The notes beneath the pieces were generated by a model. The model was given only the letters and a program-made list of their open reading frames with translations, did no database searches and was not told the origin of the DNA. Position numbers and translations under genes: made by a program. A stretch of DNA of 64,000 nt from Cypionkella aquatica (lineage in GTDB: Bacteria; Pseudomonadota; Alphaproteobacteria; Rhodobacterales; Rhodobacteraceae). Shown here piece after piece: positions 27,481 to 36,209 of this stretch (the first letter of the stretch is position 1; each line of letters opens with the position of its first letter). Where the stretch lies: the NCBI RefSeq assembly GCF_030161095.1, contig NZ_BSPP01000015.1, forward strand, positions 1 through 64,000, read 5' to 3'.

Positions 27481-28331
27481 CCGCTGCCTTCGCACCGCTG
27501 CCCGATCTGCTGCTGGAACCCTTGGTGCGCGCGGCATTGATCGAAGATCTTGGCCCGAATGGCGATGTCACAACCCGCGCCGTGATCCCGGCAGGCACGC
27601 GCTACCACGCACGGCTGAACGCGCGCGAGGCGGGCGTGGTGTCTGGTATGCAACTGGCCGCCATCGCGTTTCGGCTGGTGGACCCGTCACTTGCCATCAC
27701 CCTGCACCGCCCCGATGGCAGCCTTTGCGCCCCCGGCGATGTTCTGATGCAGATCGAAGGCGCTGCCGCCTCGATCCTATCCGCCGAGCGTATCGCTTTG
27801 AACTTCGCTGGGCGCTTGTCCGGCATTGCCACATTGACCGCCGCCTTTGTCGCGCAGACCAAGGGCACCGCCACCCGCATCACCTGCACCCGCAAGACCA
27901 CGCCGGGTCTGCGTATGGTCGAAAAAGCCGCCGTATTGCATGGCGGTGGCTTCAACCACCGCTTCGGGCTGTCCGATGCCATCCTGATCAAAGACAACCA
28001 TATCGCAGCGGCAGGCGGCATCAGCGCGGTCCTGCAAGCCGCCCGCGCCAACGTCTCGCATATGATGAAGGTCGAAATTGAGGTTGATACCTTGGCCCAA
28101 CTCGCCGAAGTGCTGTCGGTTGGTGGTGCAGATGTCGTGCTGCTGGACAACATGGATACGCCCACCCTACACCAAGCCGTGACGCTGGTGGCAGGGCGCT
28201 TGGTAACCGAAGCCTCGGGCAACATGGCGCTGCCCCGCATCGCCGAAGTCGCAGCGACGGGGGTGGATTACATATCCTGCGGCGCGCTGACCCATTCGGC
28301 CCGGACATTGGACTTAGGCTTGGATTTCTGA
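27477..28331 (+). CDS. nadC: Nicotinate-nucleotide pyrophosphorylase (quinolinate phosphoribosyltransferase)
   Basis: 284 residues. It converts quinolinate and PRPP to nicotinate mononucleotide. Family motifs: ALIEDLGPNGDVTTRAVIP, ITCTRKTTPGLRMVEKAAV (substrate arginine and lysines), GGFNHRFGLSDAILIKDNH, IEVEVDTL-like and VLLDNM. Last gene of the nad operon; ends 129 bases before the convergent aldolase gene. Confidence 0.95.
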   Translation: MTAAFAPLPDLLLEPLVRAALIEDLGPNGDVTTRAVIPAGTRYHARLNAREAGVVSGMQLAAIAFRLVDPSLAITLHRPDGSLCAPGDVLMQIEGAAASILSAERIALNFAGRLSGIATLTAAFVAQTKGTATRITCTRKTTPGLRMVEKAAVLHGGGFNHRFGLSDAILIKDNHIAAAGGISAVLQAARANVSHMMKVEIEVDTLAQLAEVLSVGGADVVLLDNMDTPTLHQAVTLVAGRLVTEASGNMALPRIAEVAATGVDYISCGALTHSARTLDLGLDF

Positions 28332-28460
28332 CCACCAAAGCGGCTGGCGCAATGTCGACCGCTTGCTGCCAGCACCGCGCCTTGTCGGGAGCCAAACGCT
28401 TGCCCCAAAACCTTCACAAGGCTGCTGTACCCAGACAAGCAGCCGCAGTTCCAAAGCGCC

Positions 28461-29240
28461 CTAATAGCCCTTCACCGCTTCGATCGTCGTCTGATGCACC
28501 AGCGCCAGTTGCCCCGCGACTGCAGAGGTGAACAACCGCGCATCGGTAAGCAGGGATGCAAAGTCATAGCCTTGTACAAAGGCGCGTCGGATCATTTCAG
28601 GCGATCCGGTGTGAATACCCGCCAACCGACCTGCCGCCTTGGTGCGATTTGCGATGGTGGCGATGGCGTCCAGCACTTCGGCGGCTGTCGGATCAAGCGT
28701 CGGCTCGTAGCCCAAGGACAGGCCAAGATCAGACGGGCCGACATAAACCCCATCAATGCCCGCCACAGACAGAATGGCGTCGAGATTGCCCAATGCCTCG
28801 CGGGTTTCAATCATCGCAAACACCATAACCTCAGTGTTCGCGGATTTTGCATAGCCCGGGCCAAAAACCATATTCGCCCGCGTTGGCCCAAAAGAGCGGC
28901 TGCCCATCGGCGCGTAGCGGGTCGCCTGCACCAGACGCTGCGCATCTTCGACCGTGTTGACCATCGGACAAATCAACCCCGCAAAGCCCGCATCCAAGAC
29001 CTTTGCGATGATGCCGGGCTCGTTCCACGGCACGCGGGCCATGACGGGGGCGGCCAGGCCCTGCAACACCTGCAACATCGTCAGGGCGGTTTGATAGTCG
29101 ATCAACCCATGCTGCAAATCGACGGTCATCAGATCAAAGCCCTGCCGACCCATGATCTCTGCGGTGACGGGCGAGGGTATGGCGCACCAGCCATTGACGG
29201 CCTTGGCGCCATTGGCAAAAACTTGGCGGATTTGGGGCAT
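28461..29240 (-). CDS. HpcH/HpaI-family class II aldolase
   Basis: 259 residues, normal for HpaI/GarL-type pyruvate-dependent aldolases. It shows NGWCAIPSP, DLQHGLIDYQ, the metal-site segments FAMIETREAL and VYVGPSDLGLSLG. Such enzymes cleave 4-hydroxy-2-oxoacids to pyruvate (or oxaloacetate-derived enol) and an aldehyde. Last gene of a five-gene minus-strand unit (HisD-like, SDR, bicupin, hydrolase, aldolase), so it probably performs the final carbon-carbon cleavage of the unknown substrate. Hydrolase stop lies 10 bases upstream of its own start region. Confidence 0.84.
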   Translation of the reverse strand: MPQIRQVFANGAKAVNGWCAIPSPVTAEIMGRQGFDLMTVDLQHGLIDYQTALTMLQVLQGLAAPVMARVPWNEPGIIAKVLDAGFAGLICPMVNTVEDAQRLVQATRYAPMGSRSFGPTRANMVFGPGYAKSANTEVMVFAMIETREALGNLDAILSVAGIDGVYVGPSDLGLSLGYEPTLDPTAAEVLDAIATIANRTKAAGRLAGIHTGSPEMIRRAFVQGYDFASLLTDARLFTSAVAGQLALVHQTTIEAVKGY

Positions 29241-29250
29241 CGCAGAGATC

Positions 29251-29928
29251 CTATACAGGTTGATTTAGCCAGTTTACCAAAGCCAATTGGGTGGCGCCGG
29301 GATTTTCCAACGTCGGCAGATGGCCCGCGTTTGCAATGATCTCAAAGCGCGATTGCGGCATCAGGCTGTGCATTTGCTCATGGCGGTCGCGCGGGCAAAG
29401 CTGGTCATGCGCGCCCATCAGGACCAAAGCCGGGCCTTTGAACGCTGCGAGCGTTTCGGTCTGCTCAGGGCGGTCACGCAAGGCGCGCGACTGTCGGGCA
29501 AAGGTCTGGGGACCCAAATCCAGAGCCATGTCGAGGCACAGTGCGGCCAAGTCTGGGCGCGGCATGGCAAAATAGCGGGGGATTGTGTCCTGCGCCATCA
29601 GTGCCGCCAGATCGCCAGCCAGTGCGCGGGCGATCTGTGGTGCGCGCAGGGCCTGCACAGCGGGCAATTCTGCACGCGGGTTGGTGTCTAACAACGCAAC
29701 ACGGCGAACCCGCTCGGGGGCTTGCCGCAGCACCTCCATCGCCACGATGCCGCCCATCGACAGGCCCGCCAGATCAAATTTGTCGGGGGCCTGTTGCAGG
29801 ATCGCGGCGGCCAAGGCTTGCACGCTGTCCGCCCCCGTCATGTCGGCGTGATGCACCGTGCAGGGCAACCCAGACAGGTCGCCCCACATCCGCGCATCGC
29901 ACATCATGCCGGGGATCAGCAGCAGCAT
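29251..29928 (-). CDS. Alpha/beta hydrolase
   Basis: 225 residues. The nucleophile elbow is LAGLSMGGIVA; the acid is in GAHDQLCP and the histidine in NAGHLPTLE, so the catalytic triad is complete. The opening LLLIPGMMCDARMWGDL is that of small carboxylesterase or lactonase-like members. Cytoplasmic, no signal peptide. It lies between the bicupin and aldolase genes with 3 and 10 base gaps, so it likely hydrolyses an ester or lactone intermediate of the same route. Confidence 0.82.
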   Translation of the reverse strand: MLLLIPGMMCDARMWGDLSGLPCTVHHADMTGADSVQALAAAILQQAPDKFDLAGLSMGGIVAMEVLRQAPERVRRVALLDTNPRAELPAVQALRAPQIARALAGDLAALMAQDTIPRYFAMPRPDLAALCLDMALDLGPQTFARQSRALRDRPEQTETLAAFKGPALVLMGAHDQLCPRDRHEQMHSLMPQSRFEIIANAGHLPTLENPGATQLALVNWLNQPV

Positions 29929-29931
29929 GGC

Positions 29932-30900
29932 TTACAACAAGCGCCCGGTCAGACCCGCCTGATCTTCGGTGCTGATCACCCGGTAAAGCGAGGCTTCACC
30001 CGTCATTGCAGGCGTCAGACTGTGTTCAAGGCCGGGGGGAATCGCTGCCGTATCGCCGGGGTTCAGCGCCGTGGTGCCACCCGCCCAAGTCAGCCGCCAA
30101 TGCCCGCGCATCGGCATCAGAATCTCATGCTGGTCAAGGCTGTAGGGGGCATCAGTGATCGAGTTGCGCGACAGGAAGTCAACCTCAAACCCCGGACGGT
30201 CGCGCAGTTTGCCTTCCGCGCCGATCACCTTGGCGGGCTGACGATCAGACAAAGCCATCAGATCCCAATAGCGTGCCACGCAATTGGGGATCACCTCGGC
30301 GGTGGTGGGTTCGGGGAAAGCTTTCAGCTCTTCTTCAGTCAACAGCGGCATCGGCACCACGCCTTCGGGCAGGTTCTGGCCCTTTTTGGTGTCATAAAGC
30401 TTGCCATTCTTGCCGAGAGTCAAGCCGTAATCCTTGGCATCAGTGATCACCTGCGGCGCCCAGACCACGCCACCGCCCGCATCATCACCACCCAGCACGG
30501 CCATGATCATCCCGTAATCGGTGCCGACGTTTTCAAAGGCGCGGAAGATGCCGGTGGGGATGTTGAAGATATCGCCCTCTTCGGCGATGAACTCTCCAGC
30601 CGTGCCATAGCGGCCCCAGAAGAACCGCCAACGGCCTTTCAGCACGAAGAACACTTCGGCGGTGCGGTGGGTATGCAGGCTGTTGCGGCAACCGGGCGGC
30701 TGGCCCGCAGCCCCGATGTTAAAGCCGGGGGTGTCCACGATATGCACATGCTGGTCTGGGCTTTCCGACACGCCACCGCCGATGATGGTGAAGTTTTCCT
30801 TACGGTTGGAACCGGGGGTATGCGCGTCAATAAACGCGGTCTTGCAGGGGCGCAGATCGCCATAACGGACGATGCGGGCTTCCATTTCTTGCGGAGTCAT
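29932..30900 (-). CDS. Bicupin protein of unknown enzymatic role
   Basis: 322 residues. Two cupin barrels can be seen: the first with RNSLHTHRTAEVFFVLKGRW and GDIFNIPTGIFRAFENVG (about residues 75-130), the second with LDQHEILMPMRGHWRL and GDTAAIPPGLEHSL near the C-terminus. Metal-binding histidines are present in barrel one (HTH...E...). It resembles dioxygenase- or isomerase-like bicupins, but I cannot name a reaction. Third gene in the HisD-like operon, 15 bases behind the SDR gene. Confidence 0.72.
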   Translation of the reverse strand: MTPQEMEARIVRYGDLRPCKTAFIDAHTPGSNRKENFTIIGGGVSESPDQHVHIVDTPGFNIGAAGQPPGCRNSLHTHRTAEVFFVLKGRWRFFWGRYGTAGEFIAEEGDIFNIPTGIFRAFENVGTDYGMIMAVLGGDDAGGGVVWAPQVITDAKDYGLTLGKNGKLYDTKKGQNLPEGVVPMPLLTEEELKAFPEPTTAEVIPNCVARYWDLMALSDRQPAKVIGAEGKLRDRPGFEVDFLSRNSITDAPYSLDQHEILMPMRGHWRLTWAGGTTALNPGDTAAIPPGLEHSLTPAMTGEASLYRVISTEDQAGLTGRLL

Positions 30901-30915
30901 AGGGCACCTTTGCGG

Positions 30916-31680
30916 TTAATCGGCGGTCCAGCCGCCATCGATAAGAAGAGAGGTTCCGGTGATCAGGCTTGCGGCATCCGAGGCCAGAAACGCCACGGCC
31001 CCCATGATGTCGGTGACTTCGCCGACGCGCCCCAGCTTGATCTTGCTGGCAATCCAAGCCGCGCGCTCGGGGTTGGCGAAAGTGGCAGCTGTCAGTGCCG
31101 TGCGGATAAAGGTCGGCGCGATGGTGTTGACGCGGATGCCGTGCTTGCCCCACTCAATCGCCATGCTTTTGGTCATGCCTTCCACCGCGTGCTTGGTGGC
31201 CGAATACACCGCGCGGTCGATACCGCCGACATGCGCCATCTGGCTGGTGATGTTGATCAGGCTGCCGGGTTTGCCTTCGGCAATCAGCCGGGCGGCGACA
31301 GCGCGGGTCAGGAAATAGGCCGCGCGCAGGTTCAGGTTGGTGGCGAAATCGAAATCCTCGGGCGTGGTCTCGATCGCGGGGCTGTGGCGCGCACCGCCAG
31401 CCGAGTTCACCAGAATATCGAACGCTGGCAAGGCTGCCAGCGCGACCTCGGTTGCTTTGGTGTCGGTGATATCCAAGGGCAGCGCCTGCGCGGCAAAGCC
31501 CTCGGCCCGCAGATCCTCAACCAAACCCGCCAGCTCGACAGCGCGGCGGGCGCACAGGGTCACATGCGCGCCCTGTTCTGCCAGCGCAACCGCAGCCGCC
31601 AGCCCGATGCCAGACGACGCCCCCGCAATCAGCGCGCGGCGACCGTCCAGCCGGAACGAAGGCGTGCGCGGCAGGCTCAT
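30916..31680 (-). CDS. Short-chain dehydrogenase/reductase
   Basis: 254 residues, classical SDR. NAD(P) motif GASSGIG near residue 20, NSAGG, and the catalytic Ser-Tyr-Lys set in [10 protein letters not shown] and YSATK. The C-terminal half includes [13 protein letters not shown] and [13 protein letters not shown]. The start at 31680 overlaps the upstream HisD-like stop by ATGA; the frame continues upstream but lies within that gene. Probably oxidises or reduces a polyol or keto-acid intermediate together with the HisD-like enzyme. Confidence 0.87.
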   Translation of the reverse strand: MSLPRTPSFRLDGRRALIAGASSGIGLAAAVALAEQGAHVTLCARRAVELAGLVEDLRAEGFAAQALPLDITDTKATEVALAALPAFDILVNSAGGARHSPAIETTPEDFDFATNLNLRAAYFLTRAVAARLIAEGKPGSLINITSQMAHVGGIDRAVYSATKHAVEGMTKSMAIEWGKHGIRVNTIAPTFIRTALTAATFANPERAAWIASKIKLGRVGEVTDIMGAVAFLASDAASLITGTSLLIDGGWTAD

Positions 31681-32987
31681 TCGGCGGCCGCCCCGTAAGG
31701 CACGTTCTGCCCGCCATAGCGGCGCACGCGGATATTGCATTGCTCGGCATGGCCAACAAAGCCCTCCAGCATGCACAGGCGCGAGCCATAGGCCCCGATT
31801 TCGGCTGCGGCAGCGTCGGTGGTGATGCGCTGATAGCTGTGGGTTTTCAGGAACTTGCCAACCCAAAGCCCGCCCGTATAGCGGCCAGCTTTCTTGGTCG
31901 GCAGGGTGTGATTGGTGCCGATCACCTTGTCGCCATTGGCGACATTGGTGCGCGGGCCAAGGAACAGCGCACCATAAGAGTGCATGTTTTGCAGGAACCA
32001 GTCGTCGCGGTCGGTCATCACCTGCACATGCTCGGAGGCGATATCATTGGCGACCGCCAGCATCTCATCATAGCTGTCGCAGACGATCACCTCGCCGTAA
32101 TCGGCCCAGCTGACCGATGCCGTCGCGGCGGTTGGCAGGATTTGCAGCAGGCGGTCCACCTCGGCCAGTGTCGCCTCGGCCAGTTTGCGGCTGTTGGTCA
32201 GTAATACGGCGGGCGAGTTATAGCCATGCTCGGCCTGACCCAGCAGGTCAGTGGCGCAAAGCTCGGCATCCACCGTATCGTCAGCGATCACCATAGTTTC
32301 AGTCGGGCCCGCAAACAGATCAATGCCAACGCGGCCATAAAGCTGGCGCTTGGCCTCGGCCACAAAGGCATTGCCGGGGCCGACGAGCATATCCACGGGC
32401 GTGATGGTTTCGGTGCCAATCGCCATCGCCCCCACGGCCTGCATCCCGCCCAGAACGTAAATCTCATGCGCGCCGCCCAAGGCCATCGCGGCCACAATCG
32501 CCGGATGCGGCGCACCATTCACCGGCGGGGCCGACGCCACAATGCGCGGCACACCAGCAACCGACGCCGTCAGCACCGACATATGCGCGCTGGCAACCAT
32601 CGGAAACTTGCCGCCCGGAACATAGCAGCCGACCGACTGCACCGGGATATTGCGATGGCCAAGGAAGACGCCGGGCAGAGTTTCAACCTCTATATCCGTC
32701 ATGCTGGCACGCTGCGCTTCTGCAAATCGGCGGATCTGGGTCTGCGCGAACCGGATATCCTCCATGTCGCGCGCAGAGACTTTTTGCATCGCGGCTTCGA
32801 TCTCGGACGGGGTCAACCGAAAGCTGGGCGGGTCATAGCGGTCGAACTTCACCGACAGATCGCGCACCGCCGCATCGCCACGCGATTCGATATCGGCCAG
32901 CACAGATTCGACCATCGCGCGGGTTTTCGCATCATCGGCCGCGCGTTCCGTTTCGGGCTTGCCACGTTTGAGCCAGGTTACAGCCAT
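31677..32987 (-). CDS. Histidinol-dehydrogenase-family NAD-dependent alcohol dehydrogenase, paralog 1
   Basis: 436 residues. All active-site features of the HisD fold are kept: zinc ligands Gln 251 and His 254 (GQAEHG), Asp 353, His 413 (GHAEQ), and the base pair Glu 319-His 320 (SEHVQVM), plus [16 protein letters not shown]. Biosynthetic hisD is unlikely: no other his genes are near and a second paralog lies head to head. Family members such as HpsN oxidise sulfopropanediol, so a polyol-like substrate is plausible. The start at 32987 has GAGGA upstream; a LacI-type operator copy lies at 33002-33017, about 15 bases before the start. First gene of the five-gene operon. Confidence 0.83.
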   Translation of the reverse strand: MAVTWLKRGKPETERAADDAKTRAMVESVLADIESRGDAAVRDLSVKFDRYDPPSFRLTPSEIEAAMQKVSARDMEDIRFAQTQIRRFAEAQRASMTDIEVETLPGVFLGHRNIPVQSVGCYVPGGKFPMVASAHMSVLTASVAGVPRIVASAPPVNGAPHPAIVAAMALGGAHEIYVLGGMQAVGAMAIGTETITPVDMLVGPGNAFVAEAKRQLYGRVGIDLFAGPTETMVIADDTVDAELCATDLLGQAEHGYNSPAVLLTNSRKLAEATLAEVDRLLQILPTAATASVSWADYGEVIVCDSYDEMLAVANDIASEHVQVMTDRDDWFLQNMHSYGALFLGPRTNVANGDKVIGTNHTLPTKKAGRYTGGLWVGKFLKTHSYQRITTDAAAAEIGAYGSRLCMLEGFVGHAEQCNIRVRRYGGQNVPYGAAAE

Positions 32988-33001
32988 TTCAATCCTCGGC
33001 A

Positions 33002-33017
33002 GTGAATACGTTTGCAA
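33002..33017. promoter_or_regulatory. Putative LacI operator O1 (before HisD-like 1)
   Basis: GTGAATACGTTTGCAA matches 13 of 16 positions of the palindrome TTGCATACGTATGCAA derived from the four copies in this region. It sits 15-30 bases ahead of the leftward HisD-like start, a position suited to repression. Site found by eye; binding by the LacI protein encoded at 36206-37225 is inferred. Confidence 0.62.
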
Positions 33018-33173
33018 TATGGATAGACCAAGCCCGGGCAAGATGGCAAGACTGTTGTGCAGATTTCTGTAAAATCTCAGCGAGAGATTGCCGCTCAATG
33101 GCTTCATGGCAAACAAAACCCCAAAGATTTAAGGGGGTTGCGGGCAAAATGCGCGCGAATGTGAAACAGGGCT

Positions 33174-33189
33174 TTGCAAACGTATGCAG
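33174..33189. promoter_or_regulatory. Putative LacI operator O2 (before HisD-like 2)
   Basis: TTGCAAACGTATGCAG matches 14 of 16 positions of TTGCATACGTATGCAA. It lies 52 bases before the rightward HisD-like start, in the same 254-base divergent region as O1, so the two HisD-like units are probably controlled together. Confidence 0.68.
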
Positions 33190-33241
33190 ATTGACTAGCC
33201 TAACCGCAAAACAAAGGCCCTTCTGGCCCGAAAGGAGCATG

Positions 33242-34537
33242 ATGTCGAACCTGTCCGAAGCCTATCCGACCGCAAAAATTTCTTGGGTAAAAGCGCCCAG
33301 CCGCAATGCCGAAAGCGATAACAAACCTGTGGCCGAACTGGTCGCCAAGATCCTCGCTGACGTCAAATCGCGCGGCGATGCGGCGGTGCGGGAGTATTCG
33401 GCGCAATTCGACAAATCAGACCTGCAGGCGTTTGAAGTGACGCAAGCGCAGCGTGAGGCGGCTGTGGCGGCGCTTGATCCGCAGACGCGGAAGGACACTG
33501 AATTCGCCATCGCCAACGTCCGCCGCTTTGCCGAGGCGCAACTGGCGACGATTTTGCCGCTTGAGATTGAGCCGCTTCCCGGTGTGTTCATGGGGCATCG
33601 GGTTATCCCGATTGACCGGGTGGGCTGCTATGTGCCGGGTGGGCGGTTTCCGCTGTTGTCGGCGCCGATCATGACGATTGTTCCGGCAAAGGTTGCGGGT
33701 GTGCCTGAGGTGATCGCGTGTCTGCCGCCCAATGCGCATGAGGCGATGGTGGCGGGGTGCCATCTGTCTGGCGCGGATCGGATTTTCCGCATTGGAGGCG
33801 CGCAGGCGATTGCGGCGATGGCGTTTGGCACCGAGACTGTGCCGGGTGTGATGAAGATCATGGGGCCGGGCAATGCTTTTGTGAACGAAGCCAAGCGGCA
33901 GGTGTTTGGTCCGGTGGGGATTGATCAGTTGGCGGGGCCGTCCGAGATCTACATTCTGGCGGATGAGACTGGCGATGCCGAGATGATTGCGACCGACCTT
34001 TTGGCGCAGGCAGAGCATGACGTGCGCACCCGCGTCGGGCTGATCACCACGCACCGCCCACTGGCCGAGGCTGTGGTGGCCGAGGTCGAGCGCCAAATGA
34101 AAACGCTGTCGACCGCGCATGTGGCGGAACCGGCTTGGCGCGACTATGGCGAGATTGCTGTGTGCGAGGATGAAGAGGCGATGATCGCTTATTCGGATTT
34201 CATCGCGGCAGAGCACCTTCAGGTGCATACGGCGGACGCGCATGGCTTTGCGAAAAAGCTGCGCAACTATGGGTCTTTGTTCATCGGCGAATTGGCCTCG
34301 GTGGTCTATTCCGACAAATGTTCGGGCACCAATCACACCCTGCCGACGATGGCGGCGGGGCGTTATACCGGCGGGCTTTGGGTGGGGGCCTATGTGAAGA
34401 TCGCCACGCATCAATGGCTGGAACCGCATGGTGTGGATCAAGTCGCACCGCCCGCCGCGCGGCAGGCGGCGAGTGAGGGGCTGGAGGGCCATCGTCGGGC
34501 CGCGCAACTGCGTCTGGACCGGATGCAGCGGGGCTAA
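33242..34537 (+). CDS. Histidinol-dehydrogenase-family NAD-dependent alcohol dehydrogenase, paralog 2
   Basis: 431 residues. It keeps the zinc ligands Gln 256, His 259 (AQAEHD), Asp 358, His 417 (EGHRRA) and the catalytic Glu 324-His 325 (AEHLQVH), with [19 protein letters not shown]. It shares the same block structure as paralog 1 but the two are clearly diverged. Start 33242 follows AAAGGAG with 4-base spacing; ATG 33239 is too close to it. It stands alone as a rightward unit and ends in a strong terminator. Probably oxidises an alcohol on the same route, perhaps a different stereoisomer or homologue; the HpsN-like family is the closest characterised alternative. Confidence 0.83.
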   Translation: MSNLSEAYPTAKISWVKAPSRNAESDNKPVAELVAKILADVKSRGDAAVREYSAQFDKSDLQAFEVTQAQREAAVAALDPQTRKDTEFAIANVRRFAEAQLATILPLEIEPLPGVFMGHRVIPIDRVGCYVPGGRFPLLSAPIMTIVPAKVAGVPEVIACLPPNAHEAMVAGCHLSGADRIFRIGGAQAIAAMAFGTETVPGVMKIMGPGNAFVNEAKRQVFGPVGIDQLAGPSEIYILADETGDAEMIATDLLAQAEHDVRTRVGLITTHRPLAEAVVAEVERQMKTLSTAHVAEPAWRDYGEIAVCEDEEAMIAYSDFIAAEHLQVHTADAHGFAKKLRNYGSLFIGELASVVYSDKCSGTNHTLPTMAAGRYTGGLWVGAYVKIATHQWLEPHGVDQVAPPAARQAASEGLEGHRRAAQLRLDRMQRG

Positions 34538-34540
34538 AAT

Positions 34541-34558
34541 CTGTCCCCGCTGGGACAG
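34541..34558 (+). other. Short hairpin after HisD-like 2, shared with 51951-51965
   Basis: CTGTCCC, loop CGCT, GGGACAG, three bases behind the stop codon. Fifteen bases (TGTCCCCGCTGGGAC) recur exactly, on the opposite strand, at 51951-51965. No T tract follows, so it is not by itself a terminator. Confidence 0.5.
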
Positions 34559-34581
34559 ACTTGTGCTTTTATCAAGATCAC

Positions 34582-34622
34582 GCGCCATAAACCACAATAT
34601 GTTGTGGTTTATGGCGCTTTTT
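34582..34622 (+). terminator. Strong rho-independent terminator of HisD-like 2
   Basis: A perfect 16-base stem (GCGCCATAAACCACAA with its complement), loop TATG, followed by TTTTTC. It ends the rightward HisD-like transcript. The A tract on the other side (AAGCGCC preceded by few A on minus) makes it weaker for the leftward amidase unit, though it may serve both. Confidence 0.85.
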
Positions 34623-34652
34623 CATTTCAACCGTATGGAACGACGGCCCATG

Positions 34653-34677
34653 CCGGGGGGACATAACGTCCCCCCGG
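34653..34677. repeat. GC-rich intergenic palindrome
   Basis: CCGGGGGGAC, loop ATAAC, GTCCCCCCGG: a perfect 10-base stem, followed by a C-rich tail. It resembles the GGGGGC/GCCCCC hairpins common between genes of Rhodobacteraceae. It lies between the convergent HisD-like 2 and amidase genes; no T tract. Confidence 0.55.
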
Positions 34678-34710
34678 GCCCCCCTGCGGGATCGTCTGGA
34701 ACTGCCGGAG

Positions 34711-36069
34711 TTAGAAGCTTGGGCGCTGACAGGAATGGTCGGTTGCCTGTTCAAACGCATGGGCTGCGGCGCAGATCAGGTCTTCGCAGCCGATCCGGCC
34801 CACCAGTTGCATCCCCAGCGGCAGGCCGTTTTCAAAGCCGATCGGCACCGAAATGGCAGGCTGCCCGGTCAGGTTGAAGGCGATGGTGCGCATGGGCGTC
34901 CAGACCGCCTTTTCACCGTCAAAGGCGGAAAACGGCAGCGCGGGGGTCAGGGTGGTGGCGGTCAGGATCAGATCAAAGCCGTCCATCGCGGCCAGCATCG
35001 CGGCGGTCAGGCTGGCTTGGGCAAGACGGGCTTGCGCCAGATCATCGGCGTCAATTGCGGCACCAAAGGCCAGACATTGCAGCACCGGGCGGCCATAAAG
35101 CGCGGCCTTGTCGCGGATCAGATCGCGGTGTTCGGCCAAAGCCTCGGCATGCAGGATTACGGACGCGGCGGCCTCATACGGCGCGTAATCGGGCAGGATG
35201 ATCGGGGTGATACTTGCGCCCAGCATCGACAGATGTGCGGCGGCATCATCCATCGCGCGGATCAGGGCGGCGGCTGCTTGCGGATCAGCGGCGAACCAAT
35301 CGCGGGCGTAGCCGATGCGCAGGCCGTGCGCGCCTTGCGAAAGCTTGCCACTGGCGGGCCGCCATGCGGAAGGGTCGGCAGTGATTGCATCCAGCATCAG
35401 CGCCGCATCGGCAACCGAGGCGGCAATCGGCCCGGTGTGATCCAGCGCGGGTGACAGCGGGAAGGCCCCGGCGCGGGCGACACGGTCATAACTCGGCTTC
35501 AGCCCGACACAGCCGCAATAGGCCGAGGGGCTGCGGATCGAGCCACCTGTATCGGTGCCAAGTGCCATCCGCACAAGGCCACCCGCCACAGCCGATGCCG
35601 AGCCAGAGGATGACCCCCCGGTGATATGGGCGCGGTTCCACGGGTTGCGGGCGGGCGGTTCGGGCAGGGTCAGATCAGGGCCGACCATGGCAAATTCATA
35701 GGTCGCGACCTTGCCCAGCACCACAGCACCTTGGGCGCGCAACATGGCGACGGCGGGGGCATCGGTAGCAGCGATCCGGCCCGCCAGCACAGCCGAGCCG
35801 CTGGTGGCAGGCAGGCCTGATGCGTCGATCAAGTCTTTGACCAGAAACGGAATACCGCAGAGCGGCCCGCCTTGACCTGCTGCAAGCAGGGCATCAGCGC
35901 GGTCGGCTTCGGCCAAGGCCCGCGGGTTCAGATGGGTGACGGCGTGCAGGTGCGGATTGCGGGCGGCGCAGCGGGTCAGCGCAGCCTCGGTCAAAGCGCG
36001 GGCGGTGAGGGTGCCTGCGCGCAGGGCGGCTGCGGCGTCGTGCAGGGGCAGGTCGATGGCTTCGGTCAT
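34711..36069 (-). CDS. Amidase (amidase-signature family)
   Basis: 452 residues. The Ser-cisSer-Lys triad is visible: Lys in FLVKDLIDASG, and GGSSSGSASAVAGG plus GTDTGGSIRSPSAYCG. Such enzymes hydrolyse amides or carbamates, or act as GatA-like subunits. The start at 36069 overlaps the stop of the 47-residue gene upstream (ATGA), which parallels the atzG-atzE arrangement where a small GatC-like protein partners an amidase. Last gene of the leftward LacI-amidase chain. It points to an amide or carbamoyl group in the substrate of this regulon. Confidence 0.87.
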   Translation of the reverse strand: MTEAIDLPLHDAAAALRAGTLTARALTEAALTRCAARNPHLHAVTHLNPRALAEADRADALLAAGQGGPLCGIPFLVKDLIDASGLPATSGSAVLAGRIAATDAPAVAMLRAQGAVVLGKVATYEFAMVGPDLTLPEPPARNPWNRAHITGGSSSGSASAVAGGLVRMALGTDTGGSIRSPSAYCGCVGLKPSYDRVARAGAFPLSPALDHTGPIAASVADAALMLDAITADPSAWRPASGKLSQGAHGLRIGYARDWFAADPQAAAALIRAMDDAAAHLSMLGASITPIILPDYAPYEAAASVILHAEALAEHRDLIRDKAALYGRPVLQCLAFGAAIDADDLAQARLAQASLTAAMLAAMDGFDLILTATTLTPALPFSAFDGEKAVWTPMRTIAFNLTGQPAISVPIGFENGLPLGMQLVGRIGCEDLICAAAHAFEQATDHSCQRPSF

Positions 36070-36209
36070 GGCTGGGTTGTTAACCATTTCTCAACGCGGG
36101 CGATCTCGGCCCGCAGGTGCTGCGCGCCGGCCCATGCGGCGGCAAAGGCTTTGTCGTCCAGCGTCAGGCCCATGGCGGCCAATCGGGCGCGGAAGGCGGT
36201 TTCGGTCAT
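36066..36209 (-). CDS. 47-residue protein, possible AtzG/GatC-like amidase partner
   Basis: Translation MTETAFRARLAAMGLTLDDK and then a helical stretch ending EIARVEKWLTTQP. Its start overlaps the LacI stop (ATGA) and its stop overlaps the amidase start (ATGA), so it is translated as part of the chain; longer upstream starts would run into the LacI gene. Size, two-helix look and position directly before an amidase recall AtzG (DUF4089), the small subunit of the AtzE amidase. I see no decisive sequence motif, so the family assignment is an inference from context. Confidence 0.6.
   Translation of the reverse strand: MTETAFRARLAAMGLTLDDKAFAAAWAGAQHLRAEIARVEKWLTTQP

Noticed and set aside
29722-31698. 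658-codon plus-strand frame opposite the bicupin and SDR genes
   Set aside because: Antisense shadow; the minus-strand genes have clear motifs and tight spacing.
31677-34537. Biosynthetic histidinol dehydrogenase (hisD) annotation
   Set aside because: No other histidine genes nearby, two paralogs, and LacI-type operators; a catabolic HpsN-like role fits better.
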